Assembly: GCF_900116615.1 (NCBI RefSeq)
Contig: NZ_FPBF01000005.1
Span: 317,552 to 381,551 of the forward strand
Direction of reading: 5' to 3'
DNA from: Algoriphagus locisalis
GTDB lineage: Bacteria; Bacteroidota; Bacteroidia; Cytophagales; Cyclobacteriaceae
DNA length: 64,000 nt
A model generated the notes under the pieces. It made no database searches. It was given only the letters and a program-made list of their open reading frames with translations, and was not told the DNA's origin. The translations under genes were made by a program, and so were the position numbers. Below are positions 36,041-46,185 of the stretch, in pieces (the first letter of the stretch is position 1; the number at the start of each line of letters is the position of its first letter).

Positions 36041-38275
36041 CTAATTCACTGGCGTGTGCTCCATCAAATAATTCGTCAGCAATGTGTATAAGTGAAGTGA
36101 GGTTCCATCTCCCTCATAGATCCCATGTGATCGGTTTGGATAGGGCATCATCTGGAATTGCTTGTTGTGCTTGATGAGCTCATTCATGAGCATTTCTGCC
36201 CCTTGATAATGCACATTGTCATCGCCTGTTCCGTGTACAATCAGCAGATTTCCTTCCAGGTTTTTGGCATAGGTGATCGGTGATCCATTCACGAAGTCCT
36301 CCATGTTTTCCTGAGGCAATCCCATGTATCGCTCTTGATAGATATTATCATAAATCAGCTGATTGGAAACCGCAGCCACGGACATGCCGGTTTGGTAAAT
36401 TTCTGGGAATTTGAACATCAGATTTAAAGTCATGGAGCCTCCTCCGCTCCATCCCCAGACGGCTACCCGGCTTTCATCCAAGTAAGGAAGTTTAAGTAAT
36501 TCCTTGGCGGCCAGACCCTGATCTTGGGCGTTGATAACGCCGATTTTTCTATAAATGCTTTTTCTCCAATCGCTTCCTTTCAATGTCGGTGTACCACGAT
36601 TGTCCATGTCGATAATGAAATAGCCTTTTTGCGCTAGCATAATATTATAAAGCCCAACTTGCGTATCCGTCGCTACTGTGCTCCATGGCTCGCCATACAC
36701 ATGGAAAAGCACCGGATATTTCTTTGTCTCATCAAAATCAACCGGATAAATGATTCTTGCGTCCAGCGTCACACCTTCAGAAGTAGTCACAGTGGTAAAT
36801 TTGATTTCAGGGGTTTTAAGCGAAGCTAGTTTGGTTTTGTAAGCCTGATTTTCCACTAAAGTTTTCAGCACCTCATGCTTTGGCAAAGAGATCAATCTCG
36901 TAGTCAAAGGATCTGAAGTACTTTGATGATTATGAACCGCAACTTGTCCATTTGGAGCGATATCATAAGTGTTTACTCCTTCGAAAGCCTCAGGAGTTAC
37001 CCGTCTCAGTTTTCCTTTGCCAGCCAAATCAATGGCATACAGGTAACGCTGGGTAGCATTCTCAGGAGAGGCGATAAAGAAAACTTCTTTGTCCGAAAGA
37101 CCGCCAAAAGAAGCGACGTCATATTCTCCCGGAGTGAGTAAAGTCTTGTTTCCAGAAGCAATGTCCACTTTGTAGATATGTCTCCAGCCATCAGTTTCGG
37201 TCATTCGGAGAAAAGCTTTTCCTTCATCCACCAGAGGCAAACTATTGTCGCTCCAGCCATATCTGGATAAGTCAGGATAAGCCAAATCCACCCAAGTCTT
37301 TTCAGATTCTACATAAATCTTTTTCAGTTCTTCATGGGAAGGTTTATAAGTCCAAATGGTCAGTTGATTTTGCTTTCTGTTCATCTGCTGAATTAAAAGC
37401 AAATCATCATTGATCCACTGCATTCCTGGAAGGTAATTTTCCTTTTCTCCTCCCGGAATCGGAATCCACTTGGTCTTTTGCGATGCGATGTCAACTAAGC
37501 CGATTTTCGCGCCGGCAGGGTCTTCGCCCACTTTTGGGTATTGTAAAGGAATGGGTCTGGAATAAACTGAATCGGTATTATTGATCATGTAAAAGGTGCC
37601 GATTTTGGAGGCATCAATTTGCCAAAAAGAAATGAATTTGGCATCTGGACTCCAGGCAAATCCGTCCCGTTTTCCAAACTCTTCTTCGTAAGCCCAGTCA
37701 AAAGTTCCGTTAATGATTTTGTCCGTACCATCAGAAGTTAATTGGGTGACTTCGCCTGTTTCAAAGTCCTCTAAATACAAATTGAACTTCTGTACATAAG
37801 CGACTTTTGAGTTGTCAGCAGAAAACTTTGCAAACATAAGAGAGGAAGGCTCAAAGTCCTGACCCAATTGCTTCAACGCACCGCTTTCCAGGTCGTAAAC
37901 GTAATAGTCCCCTTTGGTATTGGACCTCCAAACTCTACTTGAATTCGTGAAAATCAGCACTTTTGATCCATCCTCCGAAAGACTGAAGGACTCGATTTGA
38001 AGGGGTTTTCCATTGCTTTGCAAAGCCGATCCTGGCACAAAAATGCTTTTCTCTAGGCTTTTGCTATCCCATCTCGCCAGTTCATATCCATTTTCCACGG
38101 TGACGTAGGCGTCCCCATTTTCTATCCATTGAATGGGTTGAAGTCTTTCTTGCCGAAATTCATTGGAAGCATATATCCGCTCTAGGGTTAAAAGGTCTTT
38201 TTGCTGAGCAATAACGGAGGTGGCGACTAGTGAGAAGAGGATGACTAGTGAAAGAAAATGTCTTGGAAAATGCAT
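36041..38275 (-). CDS. dipeptidyl peptidase IV-like S9 serine peptidase, secreted
   Basis: About 744 residues from the preferred Met at 38275, which gives a proper signal peptide (hydrophobic core LSLVILFSLVATSVIA); the longer frame to 38323 would bury it. The N-terminal half is a DPPIV_N beta-propeller (FAWSPDAKFISFWQIDAS with the DPP IV-type EEE-like region, VFDWAYEEEFG). The C-terminal alpha/beta hydrolase has GWSGGGSM around residue 610 with the catalytic Ser, then HGTGDDNVH (Asp) and SHGIY (His). Expected to release Xaa-Pro-type dipeptides in the periplasm. Confidence 0.92.
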   Translation of the reverse strand: MHFPRHFLSLVILFSLVATSVIAQQKDLLTLERIYASNEFRQERLQPIQWIENGDAYVTVENGYELARWDSKSLEKSIFVPGSALQSNGKPLQIESFSLSEDGSKVLIFTNSSRVWRSNTKGDYYVYDLESGALKQLGQDFEPSSLMFAKFSADNSKVAYVQKFNLYLEDFETGEVTQLTSDGTDKIINGTFDWAYEEEFGKRDGFAWSPDAKFISFWQIDASKIGTFYMINNTDSVYSRPIPLQYPKVGEDPAGAKIGLVDIASQKTKWIPIPGGEKENYLPGMQWINDDLLLIQQMNRKQNQLTIWTYKPSHEELKKIYVESEKTWVDLAYPDLSRYGWSDNSLPLVDEGKAFLRMTETDGWRHIYKVDIASGNKTLLTPGEYDVASFGGLSDKEVFFIASPENATQRYLYAIDLAGKGKLRRVTPEAFEGVNTYDIAPNGQVAVHNHQSTSDPLTTRLISLPKHEVLKTLVENQAYKTKLASLKTPEIKFTTVTTSEGVTLDARIIYPVDFDETKKYPVLFHVYGEPWSTVATDTQVGLYNIMLAQKGYFIIDMDNRGTPTLKGSDWRKSIYRKIGVINAQDQGLAAKELLKLPYLDESRVAVWGWSGGGSMTLNLMFKFPEIYQTGMSVAAVSNQLIYDNIYQERYMGLPQENMEDFVNGSPITYAKNLEGNLLIVHGTGDDNVHYQGAEMLMNELIKHNKQFQMMPYPNRSHGIYEGDGTSLHLYTLLTNYLMEHTPVN

Positions 38276-38349
38276 GAACGCTGGGTTTAAACTGAAGTCA
38301 TCAAAAATAAGAGAATATCCCAAGACTTTTCATGAGAGGTCAATCCAAA

Positions 38350-38380
38350 AGAAAAACAGGTCAATTTGACCTGTTTTCTA
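38350..38380 (-). terminator. bidirectional hairpin terminator
   Basis: ACAGGTCA pairs with TGACCTGT around a 3-nt loop within 38355-38375, flanked by A and T runs on both sides. It lies beyond the stop of the gene at 38425 and upstream of the S9 peptidase gene. Confidence 0.75.
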
Positions 38381-38424
38381 CATTTCCTATGGATGTGGTT
38401 TTGCTGTCGTTAATTTTTGCGATG

Positions 38425-38796
38425 CTATTGCAAAGCGGCATCTTTCATTTTGATTTGTCCCAATGACTTTGGAAGCTCTTTGATTTTCACGTCTATCGAT
38501 TTGGTTTCCTTTCCAACATATTGCACAGTCAAAGTGATACTTTTTTTTGTGAATTGGCTAAGATCTAATTCGAAGAATCCATTTGGATCAGAGACTACGC
38601 CTTTGGTCGAACCATCCACAATAATAGTGGCACCGATTATTGAATAAGCATCTTTATCAATAATTTGGCCTCTGACAAGTGGTGTAGTCGGTGGTTTTTC
38701 CATTTTTTGAGCGAAAGACGCCTGGTTAAAAGCGAGGCAAGAGAAAATCCCTATAAAAAAGAGAACGCGAATATTAATCGATCCGGATATGTTCAT
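38425..38796 (-). CDS. exported carboxypeptidase-like regulatory domain protein
   Basis: A 123-residue protein with a signal peptide (core VLFFIGIFSCLAF, cleavage after SFA, residue 29) and one CarboxypepD_reg-like domain (VRGQIIDKDAYSIIGATIIVDGSTKGVVSDPNGFFELDL). It is similar in the domain and in its C-terminal KELPKSLGQIK to the protein at 35573 (KKLPKDLGKIT), so the two are probably paralogues. No TonB-receptor barrel is attached. The function of such isolated domains is not known. Confidence 0.82.
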   Translation of the reverse strand: MNISGSINIRVLFFIGIFSCLAFNQASFAQKMEKPPTTPLVRGQIIDKDAYSIIGATIIVDGSTKGVVSDPNGFFELDLSQFTKKSITLTVQYVGKETKSIDVKIKELPKSLGQIKMKDAALQ

Positions 38797-38997
38797 AAGC
38801 TTAAAAGATAAAAGTTAGTCAAACTCAAGTAACTAAAAACTCTTAAATATTTCAAGTTATTGAAAATTAAATTTTTACAGTTGCAAATCCCCCTCATACT
38901 TGAATTTCAAAACCAACGATTGATTTTTGGTTAGAAGGGAGCTTGAAGGTAATTGTCCGGGTAAACTAAAAACAGATCCGAAACTGGCTTAATTTAT

Positions 38998-41397
38998 TTA
39001 TTGCTTTAATCTATAGCTCAAGGTTAAGATCAGTTGTCTTCGCTGGTATTGTGAATCACCTTCCGTATAGAAATTCACGCCTTCGCTGTTGTATCTGTTT
39101 CTTCGTGAATTGAAGATATCAGTGGTATTGAAAACTAAAGTTCCTCGATCTTGAAATACACTTTTGCTGGCGGAAAGATCCATGAAGAATATGCCTTTTC
39201 TCACTCCCTGGACGGTTTTTTGTCTGGCATCGTAATTTGCCCTAACCTGGATGTCCAAACCTTCAGCTACTGTAAATCTGGATGTCTGACGGAAAAGCCA
39301 GGAGGTCGTTTTGGTCTCGTATCCATCTTGGAAATTGGTCCCATCGATTCTAGCATGGAAGAAGTTTACATTAAAGTCTATTTTCCACCAATCTCTGATC
39401 TGATAGTCACTGGTCAGTTCTACCCCAAAGGAATTTTCTCCATTGAGGTTGTAAGGCAAAGTCCTTGAGTTTCCATCTTCATCCACGGTGCGAAGTCGCT
39501 CAATTTTGTCATCTGTGCTTCGGTAATAAACTGTAGTGAACAAGGTGCCCAGGTCAAAGTATTTGATATGGCCTAGCTCGAATGAATTGGTGTACTCCGG
39601 GTTCAGATCTGGATTTCCGCTGAAAAAATTCCTGGCATCTGAAAGGGTGACATAGGGACTGAGGTCGTTGTAAACTGGTCTGCGAACCCGGCGGCTGTAG
39701 CTGACCTGAAAGGCATTTTCAGGAGTAATGTTATAGGTCAGGTGCGCACTAGGGAAGAGATTGGTGTATTTTCTGGGATTTACCTCATTGGTTTCTTCTA
39801 GCGTGGTTTTTACATCTGTATGCTCTACGCGGAGTCCGCCTTGGTAGCTCCATTTGCCTGAGGTATTCCCGAGTATTCCGTATGCGGCCAGTATGTTTTC
39901 ATCATAAAGGAAAATATTGTCCAAGCCAGGTACAGGCTCGAATTCCCCGCTTTCATTTTTTTCCTCTACCAGGTAATCATTCTTCATTTCCCGAAAACTG
40001 GTTCTGAATCCCGCTTCGAATTTTCCTTCCTTAGCAAAAGGCTGTACGTAATCCAGCATTGCCAGGTATTGGTTTTCGTATTCGTCATTCAGGGAGGTTT
40101 GGACCAGAGCCGAGCCAGCTAGGGGAGTACCGTCCGGCAAGTAGGAATTTTGGGTAAAAGTCTGATCAGAATTTTCCCAATAATTCAGATAAGTCAGGGT
40201 GCCGGTCAGTTCATGTCCTTTTCGCTCAAAGCTTTTCTTGTAATTCATGGAAATTTCAGAGTTCGGCTCCTGCTCCGTTTCATCTTGATTTCTTAGGGTA
40301 AAGCCCCGCAGGTTTTCAAGGGTATTCCAAGAATCCTCATATCGGATATCGGTATTTCTATGTGCATCAGATCTTCTCCATAGGTAGGAAAGCGTGAGTA
40401 TGCTGTTTTCGCTGAAATAGTAATCCAAACCTCCTCTGATGTTGTTATTCATGCTTTTGACTACTCCTTCATTGCTTTGGTTGAGAATAAAGGTGGTGTC
40501 TTCGCCGTAAGTTTCCTGGTACAGTTCGCCCACATTTGGCGAGTGCCTGTAGGTAAGCCCGTAGTTGATGAACCAATTGATTCGCTTATGTCGATAATTG
40601 AGGTTGGCTGTAAAACCAAGATTGGTAGGAGTTCCTCCCACTACTTCAAAGGATCCATTGAAGCCTTGGTTGTTGTCTTTTTTCAGGATAATATTGATCA
40701 CGCCGGCCATACCCTCTGCCTCGTAACGCGCTGATGGATTGGTGATGACTTCTACCCGTTCGATCATATTGGCGGGCAATTGGCGGAGCCCAGCGCTACC
40801 CTTGAAACTGACCAGTCCGGAAGGTTTTCCATCGATCAGGATACGGACATTTTGCGATCCTCTCAGGCGTACATTTCCCTCGGGATCCACGGCGATAGAG
40901 GGCAGGTTCATCAGGATATCACTGGCATTTCCGCCGGCATTTGCCAGGTCTTTTCCCACATTGAATATTCGCTTGTCCAGCGAAAGTTCCATGGTTGTTT
41001 TTTCGCCTTGTACTAAAACTTCATCCAGATTTTCGGCAGAGATTTTCATTGGGAGCAAGCCTAATTCGTGGGTGGGAGATGCCTTTGAAATCGTGAAAGT
41101 GGCCGTTTTATGCGGCTCATAGCCCATGAATTCCACCAAGGCATAGAACTCACCATTGGGAATATCTATTCGAAATTTGCCGTTGTCATCGGATAACCCA
41201 CCTGAAACCAAACTGTCTGCCGCAGTGTAAATGCCTATGGAGGCAAAGGGTAGGGGTGTTTCCGAACCTTCTTCCAGCACAGTTCCATTGATAGTTCCCT
41301 TGGGGTTCTGCTGCGCAACTAAAGGAAGGCACAGTAAAAAGCTCAAGAATTGGAGAAGTAGGAATTTACCGTTTTGGGGCGGAAATGGGAGAGACAT
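38998..41397 (-). CDS. TonB-dependent receptor, OMP_b-brl_3 type
   Basis: About 799 residues from the Met at 41397, which places a signal peptide (FLLLQFLSFLLCLPLVAQ) near the start; the longer frame to 41439 is possible. A CarboxypepD_reg-like domain (GTINGTVLEEGSETPLPFASIGI) is followed by a plug domain (DEVLVQGEKTTMELSLDK...GNASDILMNLPSIAVDPEGNVRLRGS) and a C-terminal outer-membrane barrel ending LILTLSYRLKQ. The substrate is unknown. No SusD partner is adjacent, so it is not a classic polysaccharide utilisation pair. Confidence 0.9.
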   Translation of the reverse strand: MSLPFPPQNGKFLLLQFLSFLLCLPLVAQQNPKGTINGTVLEEGSETPLPFASIGIYTAADSLVSGGLSDDNGKFRIDIPNGEFYALVEFMGYEPHKTATFTISKASPTHELGLLPMKISAENLDEVLVQGEKTTMELSLDKRIFNVGKDLANAGGNASDILMNLPSIAVDPEGNVRLRGSQNVRILIDGKPSGLVSFKGSAGLRQLPANMIERVEVITNPSARYEAEGMAGVINIILKKDNNQGFNGSFEVVGGTPTNLGFTANLNYRHKRINWFINYGLTYRHSPNVGELYQETYGEDTTFILNQSNEGVVKSMNNNIRGGLDYYFSENSILTLSYLWRRSDAHRNTDIRYEDSWNTLENLRGFTLRNQDETEQEPNSEISMNYKKSFERKGHELTGTLTYLNYWENSDQTFTQNSYLPDGTPLAGSALVQTSLNDEYENQYLAMLDYVQPFAKEGKFEAGFRTSFREMKNDYLVEEKNESGEFEPVPGLDNIFLYDENILAAYGILGNTSGKWSYQGGLRVEHTDVKTTLEETNEVNPRKYTNLFPSAHLTYNITPENAFQVSYSRRVRRPVYNDLSPYVTLSDARNFFSGNPDLNPEYTNSFELGHIKYFDLGTLFTTVYYRSTDDKIERLRTVDEDGNSRTLPYNLNGENSFGVELTSDYQIRDWWKIDFNVNFFHARIDGTNFQDGYETKTTSWLFRQTSRFTVAEGLDIQVRANYDARQKTVQGVRKGIFFMDLSASKSVFQDRGTLVFNTTDIFNSRRNRYNSEGVNFYTEGDSQYQRRQLILTLSYRLKQ

Positions 41398-41560
41398 CAG
41401 GAGCCGGTTTAGGTATTGGGTTAAGCCGATTTCTTCCAAAGCAAATGTGGTTTGGTTAGAAAATTATGGGAAGATATTTTGATTTATCTTTAAATACATT
41501 GGAAAAATGACTAAAGGTCTAAATTGCCTGATGAAAGTTTGCGGTACGTTGGTACATTGT

Positions 41561-42229
41561 TCAATTTTTTTGGGGAAGGAGGCCTACTTTTATTCCTACC
41601 GAAATATGAGGGATGTAATCTCTTCCATTGAATCTGTATCGGTCACTGCTCAAAAAATACTCCTCTTCCTTCTCTTGAATTGGAGAGAGTTCCAGCATAG
41701 TTATTTTTCTATTTCTAGATCGAAATCCTATTCCAATGAAAGTGTCTAAGAGTAAATTTTGAGAGATAAATTTCTGCTTCCCGAATTTCAATCCCGACCC
41801 TAAAACCTGAAAGTCAATATGCGCTTTGTTATACCAGATTTTAGTATTTGAGGAAAAAAAGTAATCATCTGTTCGAATAAACTCCTTGTTCACAAAAAAT
41901 AATTCTAGTCCCCAATAATGGTTATTGGTATGAAATTTCAGTTCGTTTTTGCTTCTCCATAAGTTGAAATCTTCGTTTTTGCCTCTGCCTGAAGGAATTT
42001 TAAAAATTCCACCGTTAACTCCTAACTCTGTTTGAATACTAAATTTGGGACTGAAAAAGTATTCGATTCCTCCTTGAATCACAATGGTTTCAGGATCCAA
42101 TAATGCGAGGGGAGAAGTTTTTAGTAAAAGTGTTTGGTCGAGCTCCAAAGACTGCTGTGCGTAGTTTCTGAAGGGTAATATCCCGAAAAATAGACTGATT
42201 AAAATGCTAAGCCAGAACCTCTCTTTCAT
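41561..42229 (-). CDS. hypothetical outer-membrane beta-barrel protein
   Basis: A 222-residue protein with a signal peptide (cleavage after NYA, residue 24), followed by alternating strand patterns (IQGGIEYFFSPKFSIQTELGVNGG, HYWGLELFFVNKEF, DFQVLGSGLKFG, HISVGIKVGLLP). The TSPLALLDPETIVIQGGIEY segment resembles DUF3575 proteins, Bacteroidota envelope barrels of unknown role. It lies 49 bp before the antiporter gene in the direction opposite to flow, so cotranscription is possible but not shown. Confidence 0.75.
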   Translation of the reverse strand: MKERFWLSILISLFFGILPFRNYAQQSLELDQTLLLKTSPLALLDPETIVIQGGIEYFFSPKFSIQTELGVNGGIFKIPSGRGKNEDFNLWRSKNELKFHTNNHYWGLELFFVNKEFIRTDDYFFSSNTKIWYNKAHIDFQVLGSGLKFGKQKFISQNLLLDTFIGIGFRSRNRKITMLELSPIQEKEEEYFLSSDRYRFNGRDYIPHISVGIKVGLLPQKN

Positions 42230-42278
42230 TACAGGTCTAAGTTAACTAACTGTCTCATTTTTCTTAAATATGTATCTC

Positions 42279-44429
42279 TTATTTCCTTCGAAAAAGGCTG
42301 CTTATTAATTTACTCGTATAGTCTAGCCTTTCAATAGGTCCAATCAGCGACCCGTGGATCATTTCCATTCCATCCATTCCTCCGGCTTTGGGTTGGTTAG
42401 GATAGATTAAAATAAAGCTATTATTCTGTAACCATGTATTAATCAGACTTGGGACTTGCTCCAGTTTTGGATGGTAGGAAACAGTGCCCTTTCTGCTTAG
42501 CACCATAATTAAATTGTCATCTGGCTTCAAATGAATGTTCAGATTAGAGACTTCGTCCCATTCAGGAAATGTCCTGAAATTGACTCTAATGGGATGTTTT
42601 TTTAGAATGTCTGCAAGGTATTCCCGAGTTTCTGGAGCTGCATAGAATATGATTCGTGCTCCTGTATTTCTGGCAATGTTCCAGATTTTCACTAACCAAA
42701 AAGGAAACCCTAATTCCTTTTCTGCATGAGGAGGTACAAAGATTAAATGCCTTTTATGCGTATCAAAAGGCTGATGTGATTTGTAGATAAAAGTAGTTGT
42801 ATTTGATTTGCTCAGCAGTCCTTCGGTAAGATTTCCCAAAAAACTATCGTTCATGCCTTGTTTTTCATGAAACCCCAAAACCAAATCAGTTATTTTGTTT
42901 TCATGAATAACCCCGCTAATCCCTTGTTCCACATTGGTGTCATACCGTAGGAGTTCTATCAGAAAGTGATCCGTAGATGCAGCTGTTTCACTGGCTTTGT
43001 TTAAGATTTTTTGCGCTTTCATTTCAGCAGCAGAATCCTGCAGATCAGGGTTGATAATGCTCAGCGCATACATGCTACTTTTCTTTGTAGGAGACTGAAT
43101 CAGAATACTTAGTTTGATGAGTTCGTCTGAAGTCTCTTGGGATCTTATTGGGATGAGGATCCTTTCTTGAATTTCTTTCTCACCTGATCCATCATCAAAT
43201 GCCGATTCCGCGAGCGCTATATTTTTTGCTCCTTTTTGGGCTGCCAAAGAGGCTATGGTACAAGTGACCAAAATCATGATAATTGTACCATTCAAGATAG
43301 ATTCTGACAAAAGTCTGATAGGTTCACCAGAGCTGTTTAGACCTATATTGGTGTTGTAGCCAATAATAACAGCAGCTAAAGTGGCTGCAGCCTGAGCATT
43401 GCTAAGACCAAAAATAATTCTACGCTCATCTAAGGTGAATTTGTATGTTTTTTGGGTGGCAAATGCTGCGAGCCATTTTGCTGCGATTGCAACAGTAGTC
43501 ATCACAAAGGCTACCCAGATTGTCTCCCAGCTTTCTAAGAAAATTCTAAAATCTACTAGCATTCCCACCCCTATCAGAAAGAATGGGATGAAAATCGAAT
43601 TGCCTACAAATTCCACCCGATTCATCAGCGGGGAGGTATGAGGTATGAGTGAGTTGATGGACAGCCCTACTAGAAAGGCTCCGATTATAGCTTCGATTCC
43701 GGCGATTTCTGCTAGGGTAGCTCCCGAGAAGACTAAGACCAGTACAAAAATATATTGAGAGGAATTATCTGAATATTTCTTGAAAAACCATCTTCCAAGT
43801 CTTGGGAATCCTACAATTATCAGCAAGGCAAAAGCAGAGATTGACAGGATGAGTTTTACCCAAAATAGCGCATTTACCTCTCCCTTGGTAGAACCAATGA
43901 TTATAGCCAAAATCAACAATGCAAGCGTATCTGTGATCAGCGTTCCACCGATAGTGATATTGACAGCTCTATTTTTTCCAATCCCTAATTTTGATATCAA
44001 AGGATAGGCGATCAGCGTATGGGAAGCAAACATGCTGGCCAGCAAGACAGAAGAAATTAAAGATAACTTTAGAAGTATTAGCCCAGCAATAATTCCTAGA
44101 ATCATCGGAATCAAAAAAGTGTACATTCCAAAAACCAGGCTTTTATTTCTGTTTTTTTTAAAGTCTTGTAAATCAATTTCTAAGCCTGCAAGAAACATGA
44201 TGTAGAGCAGTCCGGCAGTCCCTGAGAGTATTATGCCGCTATCTCTTTCGATTAGTCCTAAACCTTTCGGGCCAACTACCGCCCCGGCTAAAATCAAACC
44301 TAAGAGCGGGGGTGTTTTTATTCGATTAAATAGGATAGGAGCGAGAAGTATGATCAGTAGGATCAATAGGAATTTGATCACCGGATTGGTAAGTGGCAAT
44401 TCGGAGGAAAAAATTGATTCTAGGATCAT
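42279..44429 (-). CDS. Kef/CPA2-type cation:proton antiporter with C-terminal USP-like region
   Basis: A 716-residue protein with about twelve membrane helices in the first 400 residues, showing CPA2 features (KTPPLLGLILAGAVVGPKGLGLI, FLAGLEIDLQDF, ISKLGIGKNRAVNITIGGTLITDTLALLILA, FFLIGVGMLVD). A cytoplasmic tail of about 300 residues contains two universal-stress-protein-like halves (RILIPIRSQETSDELIKLS). It exchanges K+ or Na+ for protons. It lacks a KTN/TrkA-N domain, so regulation differs from KefB/C. The next gene upstream, 20 bp away, is a Ca2+/Na+ antiporter. Confidence 0.9.
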   Translation of the reverse strand: MILESIFSSELPLTNPVIKFLLILLIILLAPILFNRIKTPPLLGLILAGAVVGPKGLGLIERDSGIILSGTAGLLYIMFLAGLEIDLQDFKKNRNKSLVFGMYTFLIPMILGIIAGLILLKLSLISSVLLASMFASHTLIAYPLISKLGIGKNRAVNITIGGTLITDTLALLILAIIIGSTKGEVNALFWVKLILSISAFALLIIVGFPRLGRWFFKKYSDNSSQYIFVLVLVFSGATLAEIAGIEAIIGAFLVGLSINSLIPHTSPLMNRVEFVGNSIFIPFFLIGVGMLVDFRIFLESWETIWVAFVMTTVAIAAKWLAAFATQKTYKFTLDERRIIFGLSNAQAAATLAAVIIGYNTNIGLNSSGEPIRLLSESILNGTIIMILVTCTIASLAAQKGAKNIALAESAFDDGSGEKEIQERILIPIRSQETSDELIKLSILIQSPTKKSSMYALSIINPDLQDSAAEMKAQKILNKASETAASTDHFLIELLRYDTNVEQGISGVIHENKITDLVLGFHEKQGMNDSFLGNLTEGLLSKSNTTTFIYKSHQPFDTHKRHLIFVPPHAEKELGFPFWLVKIWNIARNTGARIIFYAAPETREYLADILKKHPIRVNFRTFPEWDEVSNLNIHLKPDDNLIMVLSRKGTVSYHPKLEQVPSLINTWLQNNSFILIYPNQPKAGGMDGMEMIHGSLIGPIERLDYTSKLISSLFRRK

Positions 44430-44449
44430 ATTCGATGATTTTCAAAAGT

Positions 44450-45406
44450 TCAAATCTCCATACTTACCAAGTAGGTGGTATATCCTATGTATGCCAGCAA
44501 AAGAATTGCAGCCTCCCATCTGTCCAGACTTTTTCTTTTGCCTGTGAACATGGCAATAAAAAGAGCTAGTGTGCCTCCGAGGAGAATATAGATGTCGGTG
44601 TTAAAGGAGATTTGATAGGACAAGGGATTAATGATGGAACTAACGCCTAGGATCAGGAAAATATTGAAAATATTGGATCCTATAATGTTGCCTATAGCGA
44701 TGTCATTGTTCTTTTTCATTGATGCTACTACAGAAGTAGCCAATTCTGGCAGGGAAGTTCCTGCTGCAATGATGGTCAGCCCAATGATTTTCTCACTTAC
44801 GCCTAAGCTCTGAGCTATGCTTACAGCATTGTCAACTACCAATTTTCCACCAATGACCAGTGCAGCTAATCCACCCAAAATCAGGATCCCTATTTTTAGA
44901 TTAGAATAGACTTTTAGTTCTATTTCTGTAGATGCAGGCTCCGATTTTAACTGTGTAAAAACGTAGTAAAGAAAAGCTCCGAAACAGATCAATAAGCCTA
45001 TGCCTTCGATCATCGATAAACCAGACTCTGTTCCAAGGAAAAAATTATTGACCATGAACAATAGGATGATCGCAGCTATAAATGAAAAAGGAATCTCTTT
45101 CCATACCGAACTGGATTGAACGGATAAAGGGGTAATGATCCCGGCTATACCCAAAATGACAAAAAGATTAAAATTGTTGGAACCGATTATATTTCCAAAA
45201 ACTATATCCGGATATCCTCCTGAGGAAGCTACTGCATTTACCACAAGCTCTGGAGCAGAAGTACCAAAAGCCACGATTGTTAGTCCAATGGCAAGATCTG
45301 AGACCTTATGTTTTTTTGCGAGCACCGAGGCTCCATCTACTAACCAATCTGCTCCTTTAACTAAAAGTAAGAGGCCCGCAATTAGAATTATACTCTGAAT
45401 AATCAT
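44450..45406 (-). CDS. calcium/sodium antiporter (CaCA family, YrbG-like)
   Basis: About 318 residues from the Met at 45406 (MIIQSIILIAGLLLLVKGADWLV); the frame to 45451 adds 15 residues that do not fit the family. Ten membrane helices in two halves, each with a conserved alpha repeat: GTSAPELVVNAVAS...GNIIGSNNFN and GTSLPELATSVVAS...GNIIGSNIFN. Exchanges Ca2+ for Na+ or H+ across the cytoplasmic membrane. It precedes the Kef-type antiporter by 20 bp, so the two ion transporters are probably one operon. Confidence 0.93.
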   Translation of the reverse strand: MIIQSIILIAGLLLLVKGADWLVDGASVLAKKHKVSDLAIGLTIVAFGTSAPELVVNAVASSGGYPDIVFGNIIGSNNFNLFVILGIAGIITPLSVQSSSVWKEIPFSFIAAIILLFMVNNFFLGTESGLSMIEGIGLLICFGAFLYYVFTQLKSEPASTEIELKVYSNLKIGILILGGLAALVIGGKLVVDNAVSIAQSLGVSEKIIGLTIIAAGTSLPELATSVVASMKKNNDIAIGNIIGSNIFNIFLILGVSSIINPLSYQISFNTDIYILLGGTLALFIAMFTGKRKSLDRWEAAILLLAYIGYTTYLVSMEI

Positions 45407-45603
45407 ATGGTGTTTGATTTCCTTTAAAAACGTAATGCATCCAAAAATCAATCAAAAGTAGATTGAAAACTGTGGGTAATTTCATGAAGTGGCTATAAAT
45501 ATTTTTTGCTGGAACCTGGATTGATTTTATTCACTTGAAAGTTTTTGATTGCTTTGTTGTTTTAATTGCATAAATTTCATAACACGCTAAATAATAAAGG
45601 TTT

Positions 45604-46185
45604 ATGAAACTGTTTCACATATCATTTTTCCTCATTTTCTCTGTTTCCTGGTCTTCTTCTTTCGCTCAAGAATCCTTGCCGCCTCATATCAAAGACAATA
45701 TTATTTATCCTGTTTTGGATTTTCATCCGTGGGTTGGTGTGATGCCAGTTGCAAATCCGGCAATGGCATATGATCCTAGTCTAGATTATAAAGTTGCTTT
45801 AGATTTATATGGGAAGGTAAAAGACTCTACGGCTATTCACCCTGCGATTTTGGAAGTTGCCAGGACTTATAATCTTACGATTGCTAATGGAGTACCTGCG
45901 GGAAAAATTCAAATTGCAGCCGTTATCCACGGTGGCTTAGTTCAAGCAATTCTTTCAGAAGAAGAATATCACCAAAAATACCAGACTAGTAATCCCAATC
46001 TAGTTGCATTAAAGAAATTGGAGGAGGTGGGCGTTAAATTCTATGTCTGCGGTCAAAGTCTGGGGTTTAACAATATTGAGGTAGAAAAAATTACGCCGAT
46101 TGTTAAAGTTGCGATTTCTGCGAAAACATCTTTTGTGACTTTGGACCAAAGAGGATATTCTTACTTGAACGTGAGTGAGGATTGA
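45604..46185 (+). CDS. exported DsrE/DsrF-like family protein
   Basis: A 193-residue protein with a signal peptide (cleavage after SFA, residue 22) and a DsrE-like alpha/beta domain: YKVALDLYGKVKDS, IAAVIHGGLVQAIL, then KKLEEVGVKFYVCGQSLGFNNIE. The single Cys in FYVCGQSL is conserved in this group. Cytosolic DsrE proteins carry sulfur; the periplasmic members have no proven function. Confidence 0.85.
   Translation: MKLFHISFFLIFSVSWSSSFAQESLPPHIKDNIIYPVLDFHPWVGVMPVANPAMAYDPSLDYKVALDLYGKVKDSTAIHPAILEVARTYNLTIANGVPAGKIQIAAVIHGGLVQAILSEEEYHQKYQTSNPNLVALKKLEEVGVKFYVCGQSLGFNNIEVEKITPIVKVAISAKTSFVTLDQRGYSYLNVSED

Noticed and set aside
38998..41397. TonB receptor as part of a SusC/SusD polysaccharide locus
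   Set aside because: There is no SusD-like lipoprotein or glycoside hydrolase nearby, and the barrel type is OMP_b-brl_3, not SusC.
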